Program-made: the position numbers and the translations under genes | The notes under the pieces: model-generated | Told to the model about the DNA's origin: nothing | The model's database searches: none | What the model saw: only the letters and a program-made list of their open reading frames with translations | Part shown: positions 23,002 to 29,381 of the stretch, in pieces | Position numbering within the stretch: position 1 is the stretch's first letter | Layout: every line of letters begins with the position of its first letter | Assembly (NCBI GenBank): GCA_013140695.1 | Contig: JABFSI010000064.1 | Location: forward strand, 1-32,604 | Source: Sideroxydans sp. | GTDB taxonomy: Bacteria; Pseudomonadota; Gammaproteobacteria; Burkholderiales; Gallionellaceae | Length of the DNA stretch: 32,604 nucleotides | Reading direction: 5' to 3'

Positions 23002-23762
23002 TGGATGTCCAAATTAGTGAGGTCTGCATAAGTGCAGAACAGGAAAGACGTAAGCATTTCTGGCGTGGCGGACGCGGCACGTCCGCTCACGACAACTTGA
23101 CCGATGCCCTGCATCAGGTCGCGCACGGCGTAACTGGTCGCGTTGTCGGGTGAAGCGTAGATGACGCGCGCATAGTCACCACGCGCAATGGCCGTGAGGT
23201 GATGACCCGCAATAACGCGGTAACGTTTTGCTGTCTTCACTGTGCGTTCGCATTCGAGTGCAATCACACTGCCGTTGGGATGGGTAACAAGCGCATCCGC
23301 GCGGTGTCCTTGCCCTGCCGTCTTCATCTCAACGCTTTGGCGGTCGGGATAAATCCATCCTTTCCAGCCAGCTTGCGCCAGCATGATGCGCAGGCGTTGC
23401 AGGTCGCAACGATGATCTGCCAGCGTGAGACCAATACGCCCGTGCTCGTAGGCACGGTCAACCATCGGGCGATTGAGCAAGTGCGCGATATGCGCTTGCC
23501 CCGTCATGGTGATGCCCACGATGTTGACCTTGCGTCCCGAAGGTAGGCGAGTAGTCTCGCGCACGATAAGATCGTCGCGCGTCATTGCCGCGAGAGTGTT
23601 TCGGATGGAGCGTGTGTCAGTCAGTCCAACAATCTGACCAGCAACCTCGGGAGCCGTCCAGAACTCGGTGCGCAGAAATGCCAACAGCTTGCGCCGCTTT
23701 TCCGCCTGTCTATCCATCCGTGCTTGCCAAGAGTGCGGAATGAGATGGATGCTTGGGTTCAT
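22998..23762 (-). CDS. MobC-family (Replic_Relax, MOBC-type) relaxase candidate
   Basis: 254 residues. The ATG overlaps the upstream stop (ATGA) and has GGAGG at ideal spacing; a longer frame is rejected. Residues about 20-95 look like a winged helix (WTAPEVAGQIVGLTDTRSIRNTLAAM, then LIVRETTRLPSGRKVNIVGIT). The C-terminal part has a nuclease-like acidic set, Asp156 in HRADALVTHPNGS and Glu170/Glu172/Lys176 in IALECERTVK. MOBC relaxases (CloDF13 MobC, pAD1 TraX) are known to be related to restriction endonucleases and lack the usual His-Tyr relaxase fold, which fits. Together with the MobB-like ATPase it makes a complete mobilization pair. The call rests on motifs, not a search. Confidence 0.72.
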   Translation of the reverse strand: MNPSIHLIPHSWQARMDRQAEKRRKLLAFLRTEFWTAPEVAGQIVGLTDTRSIRNTLAAMTRDDLIVRETTRLPSGRKVNIVGITMTGQAHIAHLLNRPMVDRAYEHGRIGLTLADHRCDLQRLRIMLAQAGWKGWIYPDRQSVEMKTAGQGHRADALVTHPNGSVIALECERTVKTAKRYRVIAGHHLTAIARGDYARVIYASPDNATSYAVRDLMQGIGQVVVSGRAASATPEMLTSFLFCTYADLTNLDIQ

Positions 23763-24028
23763 TTGCGCCTCCACAAGGAATTGCGAACCCGCTTGAGCCA
23801 AGGTTCAGACGAAGCAAACAAAACACTGTCGGGCACAATCTGTTGCAGGTGCGAATTGGCGATGCCTAGCTCACGCTCGGCGCGTGAGAGCGCATCGAGA
23901 ATTTGGCGGGTGCGGGGCGATGGATGTTGCACGAGGGCGTTTTCCGCTCGGCGTAGATTGCGAAATGTGACTTCGAGCATTTGGCGCAACTCAAGCGCCA
24001 CCTCGTCGGGTATGGGGTGGTCGGTCAT
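23759..24028 (-). CDS. Small hypothetical protein
   Basis: 89 residues, overlapping by four bases at both ends (ATGA with the winged-helix gene upstream and ATGA with the mobC-like gene downstream), which supports translation. The sequence is helical and charged (VALELRQMLEVTFRNLRRAENAL, RQILDALSRAERELGIANSHLQQI), suggesting a coiled coil. No family recognised; a relaxosome helper is possible from position only. Confidence 0.6.
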   Translation of the reverse strand: MTDHPIPDEVALELRQMLEVTFRNLRRAENALVQHPSPRTRQILDALSRAERELGIANSHLQQIVPDSVLFASSEPWLKRVRNSLWRRK

Positions 24029-24930
24029 GGTGTTACTCCTTCATTTTGATTTTTTGGTGGCGTGGGCATCCGATTGATTCGATGCAGCGCGGCTGGCAGT
24101 TTGGCGATTTGCTCGGCGGTCAATGGAGGGAATCGCGGCGGTTGCAGCGCATCCTGTGTGGCCAGTTGAGCGGCATGCGCCTTTGCCGTTGCGGCAGATT
24201 TGCTCGCTGCCGCGAGCGATTGCAGGTATTGGGATACGGTACCAGGGACAGGCTTTTTTCCTGTGGCTATAGCGGCAGCTATTGCCGCCGCCATTTCGTC
24301 TGGTGGATGGGTATTGGCAAGTTGAGTGGCGGTGATTTGGTCGCCCTCACTCCAACACTCAATGCCGCAGGAGTGGATGGTCATTTTTTTATGGGATGGG
24401 GAAGCAGCAGATTTGGCTGGTGGTGATGCGGCCGCGAGCGGTGAATCACCCAAGCTCACTACTACTGCTGCAGTTGATGTTACAGTTGATGTTGCAGTTG
24501 CTGCTGCATTGGCGGATGAGGTATCTGATTTGAATAAGAAAAGTGAATTTACCCCCTCGTTTTTTGCTAGCACAGACTTGATTACGGCAGATTCAATCTT
24601 GCCGTATGCGCTTCGCGCCTGCGCGTCCCACCGCCCACCAAAAGTATGGAATCTGCACCATCTTCGAACCGCCACCTCGCGAGTAGCCTCGTCGACGACG
24701 ACGAGACCCCTTCGCTGCAACTCGCGCAACGCCTCCAGCACGACGGGCTCATCGAGCCGAGTTGCTCCGGTGAGGTGCTCGATGATCCCCGCTCGGCCTA
24801 CGCCTATGATCGACATTACCCCCGTGGGCGAAGACCAAAGCACATGTAATAGATGCTTGTATGTCACCACGAGGTCGATGACGCCAGGCCAGCTGTCTAG
24901 GTTCGTTGGTACGGGGCGTGTATCGCTCAT
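24025..24930 (-). CDS. Winged-helix protein, possible replication initiator of the element
   Basis: 301 residues. The first 105 residues have the look of a winged-helix DNA-binding domain like those of phage replication organizers: YKHLLHVLWSSPTGV, then GIIEHLTGATRLDEPVVLEALRELQRRGLVVVD and RRWCRFHTF. An Ala/Ser/Thr-rich linker follows (about 140-185), then a second short part (MTIHSCGIECWSEGDQI) and an Ala/Pro-rich tail. Function is inferred only from resemblance; a transcription regulator is equally possible. The start codon overlaps the stop of the AlpA-like gene by one base (TAATG). Confidence 0.55.
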   Translation of the reverse strand: MSDTRPVPTNLDSWPGVIDLVVTYKHLLHVLWSSPTGVMSIIGVGRAGIIEHLTGATRLDEPVVLEALRELQRRGLVVVDEATREVAVRRWCRFHTFGGRWDAQARSAYGKIESAVIKSVLAKNEGVNSLFLFKSDTSSANAAATATSTVTSTAAVVVSLGDSPLAAASPPAKSAASPSHKKMTIHSCGIECWSEGDQITATQLANTHPPDEMAAAIAAAIATGKKPVPGTVSQYLQSLAAASKSAATAKAHAAQLATQDALQPPRFPPLTAEQIAKLPAALHRINRMPTPPKNQNEGVTP

Positions 24931-25241
24931 TACACCACCCCATTTTTCTCTGCATTGGTTGGGCGGCCAACTTTGCGCTTCGTGGGAGCCAGTGGCACAG
25001 TCTCAATCGAGCTAGGCATTTTTTCCACAGCCTCAACGGCAGGACGAAAAGTCCGTTTCGACTCGACCCACGCCTCGATGTCAGCCACCCACCAAAGGAG
25101 CTTGGGCCGCACCACAAAGGGCTCGGGCATGTCCACTAGACGTGGACAGATACGAACGCCAGAACGATGCTTGGCTAGCGTTTGTTTGTTGATGTCGATG
25201 CTGCCACAGAACTCATCTGCGCTAATTGTTTGTTTTTTCAT
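24930..25241 (-). CDS. AlpA-like helix-turn-helix regulator
   Basis: 103 residues; start chosen for GGAG seven bases upstream. Residues about 5-55 (TISADEFCGSIDINKQTLAKHRSGVRICPRLVDMP, then PKLLWWVADIEAWVESKR) match the layout of AlpA/MerR-like excisionase-type regulators of integrative elements. The tail is basic and ends in KRKVGRPTNAEKNG, an AT-hook-like GRP. It is the first gene of a six-gene run with overlapping starts and stops, so it may control excision and mobilization. Confidence 0.65.
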   Translation of the reverse strand: MKKQTISADEFCGSIDINKQTLAKHRSGVRICPRLVDMPEPFVVRPKLLWWVADIEAWVESKRTFRPAVEAVEKMPSSIETVPLAPTKRKVGRPTNAEKNGVV

Positions 25242-25332
25242 TTGCACTCCACTTTTAGTGAGTGCAGCCGATTTTTTTACGGGGAGCTACGAACGAATCA
25301 GGGGCAGGCTGCCGAGAATAACCTGTCGCGCG

Positions 25333-25800
25333 TTATGCGCGAACAAGCCAAGGCGTTGAGGCTAGGCGGGGGTATAGGGTTGGCGCTTGGATTTTTTTCG
25401 GCGGATTTACGCGCCGTTCTGGGCGCGGCAAAAACACAGGGGTGGTAGCCAGAATGGCTACATTGGTCACGCTTATTTCGACGGTCTGTTTGATGGCCGC
25501 CAGAGCCGACGCCACGATACGCTTCGAAAATTCCGTCGCGTCGTGATCGCCTTTTTTTGTTGCGCGTTTGACACCAGCAACCGCAAAACCAAAAAACAGA
25601 AGCAACGCAAACGCGGAATTTAAATCATTATGTTCGAACCCAATTAGTGCCGCCGATATGACCATTATGGCCACAACGGCAAATCGCCAAAGCCAAACCT
25701 CCTCCCCACCATCGAATTTCATCCACGCGACCTCGCTCACCCCAACCCCGAGGGCGGGGGGCTCAGAATAAATAGAAATTGTGTGTTTGGTGGGGTTCAC
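25333..25800 (-). CDS. Hypothetical membrane protein
   Basis: 155 residues with a GTG start and weak ribosome site; an internal ATG at codon 27 is an alternative start. Two hydrophobic helices (about 37-55 and 62-78, LWRFAVVAIMVISAALIGF and SAFALLLFFGFAVAGV) are followed by a basic, Pro-rich tail. No family recognised. It is the rightmost gene of the element. It has lower confidence because no homologue is known to me and the C-terminal tail is low-complexity. Confidence 0.5.
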   Translation of the reverse strand: MNPTKHTISIYSEPPALGVGVSEVAWMKFDGGEEVWLWRFAVVAIMVISAALIGFEHNDLNSAFALLLFFGFAVAGVKRATKKGDHDATEFSKRIVASALAAIKQTVEISVTNVAILATTPVFLPRPERRVNPPKKIQAPTLYPRLASTPWLVRA

Positions 25801-25910
25801 GCTTCGAATGATGGCACAATCTCACAATGCAATCAATTATTTTTTTATTCTAAAATTCAATGTGTTGGTGACAAAATGGGGACACCACGCGCGCACATCG
25901 TGGGGATATT

Positions 25911-25930
25911 TCGGGGACAAAACGGGGACA
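25911..25930 (+). repeat. GGGGACA direct repeat, right copy
   Basis: TCGGGGACAAAACGGGGACA, identical to the copy before the integrase. A looser third element, GGTGACAAAATGGGGACA, lies about 30 bp to its left. Same orientation at both ends of the element, as for arm-type recombinase or Xis sites. Confidence 0.6.
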
Positions 25931-25985
25931 CTCAAGCGGTGAAAATACGTAAAACAGCTTAATTATTAGGCGCGATAAAAAACAA

Positions 25986-26018
25986 AAAAACCACTAATCT
26001 ATTGAATTAGTGGTTTTT
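25986..26018 (-). terminator. Intrinsic terminator of the tRNA operon
   Basis: 13-bp stem AAAAACCACTAAT with a 7-nt loop, followed on the minus strand by a T-run, starting 4 bp after the tRNA-His CCA. It lies inside the element, so the tRNA operon now ends in element-provided DNA. Confidence 0.85.
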
Positions 26019-26021
26019 ATT

Positions 26022-26066
26022 TGGGGTGATCGATGGGGCTCGAACCCACGACAACTGGAATCACAA
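26022..26066 (-). repeat. tRNA-His attachment repeat, right copy
   Basis: 45 bp identical to the fragment at 14234-14278, with 11,788 bp between their starts. It restores a functional tRNA after integration. Confidence 0.93.
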
Positions 26067-26098
26067 TCCAGGGCTCTACCAACTGAGCTACGACCACC
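26022..26098 (-). tRNA. tRNA-His (GTG)
   Basis: Complete cloverleaf with the extra 5' G (-1) facing C73, acceptor GTGGTCG/CGATCAC (one G-U), D arm GCTC...GAGC, anticodon stem CCTGG/CCAG and anticodon GTG, T arm GTGGG/CCCAT-type, and encoded CCA. Its 3' 45 bases are the right attachment repeat; the 5' part is original host sequence. Third gene of a Pro-Arg-His tRNA run. Confidence 0.96.
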
Positions 26099-26118
26099 GT
26101 TGAATCGTTGAAGTTTGT

Positions 26119-26195
26119 TGGTGTGCCCGACTGGAATCGAACCAGCAACCCCCAGCTTAGAAGGCTGGTGCTCTATCCGGTTGAGCTACGGGCAC
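26119..26195 (-). tRNA. tRNA-Arg (TCT)
   Basis: Cloverleaf with acceptor GTGCCCG/CGGGCAC, discriminator A, encoded CCA, and anticodon TCT in loop CTTCTAA. It reads AGA (and AGG by wobble). Middle gene of the tRNA run, 20 bp from tRNA-His. Confidence 0.96.
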
Positions 26196-26235
26196 AATTC
26201 GGTCGGCATACTACAAACTTCTTACTACATGAACC

Positions 26236-26312
26236 TGGTCGGGGTGGAGAGATTCGAACTCCCGACATCCTGGTCCCAAACCAGGCGCGCTACCAGGCTA
26301 CGCTACACCCCG
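26236..26312 (-). tRNA. tRNA-Pro (TGG)
   Basis: Acceptor CGGGGTG/CACCCCG, discriminator A, encoded CCA, anticodon TGG, and D-arm GTAGCCTGGTAGCG. First gene of the tRNA run, which follows pgsA by 34 bp on the same strand. Confidence 0.96.
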
Positions 26313-26346
26313 AGAGCGCGGCATTATACAGACCGATTAAATAAAA

Positions 26347-26922
26347 TCAATTACGATTTTGAGATTTAATTTTTGGTGCGGCCAGCATCAGGTAATACAC
26401 CATTGACCATAGTGTAAGAACAGCTGCGAGGTAGATTAGCAAGGTGCCCACCCATTGCGTTGAGATGCCAAATAGCGGCTCTTGAAACAACAAAAATTGA
26501 ATCGCCAACATTTGAAATACCGTTTTAACTTTTCCAATCATCGACACGGCCACGCTCTTGCTACCACCCAACTGTGCCATCCACTCGCGCAATGCAGAGA
26601 TGGTCAATTCACGTCCGATGATGATGAAAGCGATGATGGCATCCACGTAGCCCAAGTTGAGCAGAATGACCAGTGCGGCAACGACCATCAACTTGTCTGC
26701 GACCGGATCAAGGAAAGCGCCGAAAGCCGAGCCTTGATTCAACATGCGCGCCAGATACCCATCTAGCCAATCGGTGATGGATGCGAACCAGAAAATCGCA
26801 AAGCTCAACATATGCTTGTGATGCAAGCTCAATGTTTCATCCGAGACATAAAAGACAGCCAGAAAAACAGGAATCAGCAGAATGCGAAACCAAGTCAGTA
26901 AATTAGGAATGTTCAAGGGCAT
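26347..26922 (-). CDS. pgsA: CDP-diacylglycerol-glycerol-3-phosphate 3-phosphatidyltransferase
   Basis: 191 residues, normal length. Makes phosphatidylglycerol-phosphate from CDP-diacylglycerol and glycerol 3-phosphate in the inner membrane, the committed step to phosphatidylglycerol and cardiolipin. It shows the CDP-alcohol transferase motif DGYLAR...GAFLDPVADK with all Asp and Gly, and N-terminal PNLLTWFRILLIPVF. Several transmembrane helices. Two bases after uvrC, a common uvrC-pgsA arrangement in proteobacteria. Confidence 0.95.
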   Translation of the reverse strand: MPLNIPNLLTWFRILLIPVFLAVFYVSDETLSLHHKHMLSFAIFWFASITDWLDGYLARMLNQGSAFGAFLDPVADKLMVVAALVILLNLGYVDAIIAFIIIGRELTISALREWMAQLGGSKSVAVSMIGKVKTVFQMLAIQFLLFQEPLFGISTQWVGTLLIYLAAVLTLWSMVYYLMLAAPKIKSQNRN

Positions 26923-26924
26923 GT

Positions 26925-28733
26925 TTAATGTAGGCTCTGATAAATTTTTTCGGCGAGTGCAGGACTGATGCCCTCCACGCGCGCCAGCTCTTCTACGCTG
27001 GCTTGTTGTACACCTTTAAGTCCACCAAAGTGAGTGAGCAAATTTCGACGACGTTTCTCACCTACCCCTTCAATTTCTTCCAAGCTAGAGGTGGTGCGCG
27101 CCTTGCCACGTTTGGCACGATGACCACTAATGGCAAAACGATGCGCCTCATCGCGTACTTGTTGAATCAAATGCAAGGCTGGGCTATCCGGCGGCAATTG
27201 TAATGACTTTTCAACACCCGGTCGTAACAATTGCTCCATACCTGCCTTGCGTTCCACCCCTTTCGCCACACCTACTAGGGCGATGTCGGTTAAACCCAGC
27301 TCATGCATCACTTCCATCCCCATGGTGAGCTGCCCCGCTCCACCATCAATCAAAATTAAATCGGGCCGCTTGCCCTCACCCGCCTTTAACTTCTGATAGC
27401 GCTTCAGCATCGCTTGGCGCATGGCTGCGTAGTCATCGCCGGGTGTGATGCCACTGATGTTGAAGCGACGATATTCCTGCGGACGGATCGCAAGGTCGTC
27501 ATACACCACACAGGATGCGACTGTCGCTTCCCCCATCGTATGGCTGATGTCAAAACATTCGATACGTTTCAAGTCCGGCAGCGCCAACACATCACGCAAT
27601 GCATCCATTCGCAATGTCTGCCCCGCCTCTAATCCTGCTTGCCTTTGAAGTGCCAACAGCGCATTGGATTGGGCCATATCCAGCCATTGGCGACGCTCTC
27701 CCGTGACAGCATGACGTATCTGCACCTTGTGCCCAGCTTGTTCGGTTAGCAACTGTTCTAACGCTTCATCGACCACTTCGATACTCGTAATGATCAAGGG
27801 CGGCACAGTGCGCTCCAGATAATGCTGCGCAAGGAAAGCTTCCAATACCTCGACGCTATCCTGCCCTTGCACGTTAGCGGGGAAGAACTGCTTATCCCCC
27901 AAATGGCGGCCTCCGCGTACCACGGCGAGATTTAGGCACAGTGCCCCTTCTGCCGCAACGACAGCGACGATGTCCGCATCGGTATCGCGCCCACTCTCAA
28001 CGAACTGCTTTTCCTGCACCGCATGCAAGGCTTGTAACTGATCGCGCAAGGCGGCGGCCTTCTCATAGTGCAGTGTCTCCGCCGCTTGCTCCATCGCTTC
28101 GCGCAGACGCTTTTCTACCTCATCGTGCTTACCCAGCAACAGCAACCCTGCGTTACGCACATCGGTCGCGTAATCCTCGGCGCTGATGATGCCGACACAG
28201 GGCGCGCTGCAACGATGGATCTGATGTAGCAAACAAGGTCGCGTACGATTGTTGAACACCGCCTCTTCACACGTGCGCAGCAGGAAGACCTTCTGCAATA
28301 GATTGATGCTCTCTTTTGCTGCTTGCGCATTTGGATAGGGGCCAAAGTATTGATGGCGCTTATCGGTCGCACCGCGATAGTAAGTCAGCCTCGGCGACGG
28401 GCTACCCGTAAGCACGATGTAGGGGTAAGACTTATCGTCGCGAAACAGGATGTTGTAGCGCGGCTTCAGCGACTTGATGAGGTTGTTCTCAAGCAGTAGC
28501 GCTTCCGCTTCCGAGCGCGTCACCGTTACCTCGATGCGCGCGATATGCGACACCATCAGCCGGATACGCGGCGACAGATTGCTGATCTGAAAATACGAGC
28601 TAACACGCTTCTTGAGTTGGTTCGCCTTGCCGACGTACAACACCTGCCCTGCCTCATCCAACATGCGGTACACGCCAGGTTGCAAAGGCAGACTGGCAAG
28701 GAACGGTTTAGGATCGAACACGGACTCAGACAT
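26925..28733 (-). CDS. uvrC: Excinuclease ABC subunit C
   Basis: 602 residues, typical length. Nuclease of nucleotide excision repair that cuts on both sides of a UvrB-marked lesion. Domains in order: GIY-YIG nuclease (about 15-95, [18 protein letters not shown]), UvrB-binding UVR motif (about 200-235, [15 protein letters not shown]), the RNase H-like C-terminal nuclease (about 390-460, [10 protein letters not shown] and [12 protein letters not shown]) and two helix-hairpin-helix motifs ([14 protein letters not shown] and [13 protein letters not shown]). Three bases after the UDG-like gene, so probably one repair transcript with it. Confidence 0.96.
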   Translation of the reverse strand: MSESVFDPKPFLASLPLQPGVYRMLDEAGQVLYVGKANQLKKRVSSYFQISNLSPRIRLMVSHIARIEVTVTRSEAEALLLENNLIKSLKPRYNILFRDDKSYPYIVLTGSPSPRLTYYRGATDKRHQYFGPYPNAQAAKESINLLQKVFLLRTCEEAVFNNRTRPCLLHQIHRCSAPCVGIISAEDYATDVRNAGLLLLGKHDEVEKRLREAMEQAAETLHYEKAAALRDQLQALHAVQEKQFVESGRDTDADIVAVVAAEGALCLNLAVVRGGRHLGDKQFFPANVQGQDSVEVLEAFLAQHYLERTVPPLIITSIEVVDEALEQLLTEQAGHKVQIRHAVTGERRQWLDMAQSNALLALQRQAGLEAGQTLRMDALRDVLALPDLKRIECFDISHTMGEATVASCVVYDDLAIRPQEYRRFNISGITPGDDYAAMRQAMLKRYQKLKAGEGKRPDLILIDGGAGQLTMGMEVMHELGLTDIALVGVAKGVERKAGMEQLLRPGVEKSLQLPPDSPALHLIQQVRDEAHRFAISGHRAKRGKARTTSSLEEIEGVGEKRRRNLLTHFGGLKGVQQASVEELARVEGISPALAEKIYQSLH

Positions 28734-28736
28734 GGC

Positions 28737-29381
28737 TCACATCAACGCTTGCAGACCATTGGAGAATTCCGTTGCCCCACCATTCGCGGGATGACGAACC
28801 GCACCGGCCACCTGCAACCCCATCTCACTCAACAGACCTTCAGCCTTCTTTCCGACTGCAACGACTTTTGCTCTCGGGAATGCCTCGATCAACAAACGCA
28901 TAGCAGGTTCGCCCAGCTTGATCTCCTCTGGTGTGGGTGTCCGATTCGACCACAATTCATCCGCACGATACGGATGCAGTTGCATCGCATTCCACAAGAT
29001 AGTGCGCTCAGCGATGCCAAGGCGATACAGCGTCTTCCACACGATGGTGGCGGAGGGTTCGGAGAAAGGTAAGCGTCGATCAGACAAGCGACCTTGCGAC
29101 GCAGGGATGCGCGGGATAGCGCCCTCGCCCAACAATCGTTCGCTGGTGAAAGCGACACCGCTGTAACGACAACCTTGATAACCCGGCGCTTCGCCAACCA
29201 AGATGAATTCAGGATCACATGCCAGATGAAGTGAGAGCCGCGCCAATTTTTCAGCGGGGCCGTTACCAGCCGCATCATGCGGACAATGATCTTTCCAAGG
29301 ATTGAATAAACCTTCCAAGCCGGATGGCAAGGTGTCCACAAGATTTCTAGCGAGGAGATTCATACACTTCTTCTGACTCAT
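28737..29381 (-). CDS. Uracil-DNA glycosylase superfamily protein
   Basis: 214 residues. UDG-fold motif 1 is visible as VGEAPGYQGCRYSGVAFT (residues about 62-79) and motif 3-like as VRHPANGG near residue 197. The motif with Glu in GEAPG is that of uracil-DNA glycosylase-like families rather than classical Ung. It presumably removes damaged or deaminated bases; substrate unproven. The ATG overlaps the stop of the giant upstream protein (ATGA); a second ATG six codons later is possible. Placement before uvrC fits DNA repair. Confidence 0.78.
   Translation of the reverse strand: MSQKKCMNLLARNLVDTLPSGLEGLFNPWKDHCPHDAAGNGPAEKLARLSLHLACDPEFILVGEAPGYQGCRYSGVAFTSERLLGEGAIPRIPASQGRLSDRRLPFSEPSATIVWKTLYRLGIAERTILWNAMQLHPYRADELWSNRTPTPEEIKLGEPAMRLLIEAFPRAKVVAVGKKAEGLLSEMGLQVAGAVRHPANGGATEFSNGLQALM

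Larger units (their letters stand above)
14279..26021. mobile_element. Integrative mobilizable element inserted in tRNA-His
   Basis: Bounded by the two 45-bp tRNA-His repeats, with a tyrosine recombinase gene at the left end. Cargo: BrnT/BrnA, two exported proteins, a TPR-glycosyltransferase. Mobilization: MobB/TraD-like coupling ATPase, MobC (MOBC-type) relaxase candidate, small accessory genes and a structured non-coding region. Control: AlpA-like regulator and a winged-helix protein. No mating-channel genes (VirB/Tra) are present, so it would need a helper. A 20-bp GGGGACA-type direct repeat occurs near both ends. Confidence 0.88.

Noticed and set aside
24424..24530. Possible frameshift in the Ala/Thr/Ser-rich part of the winged-helix gene
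   Set aside because: The frame stays open on both sides and the low-complexity linker is consistent with a natural domain hinge.
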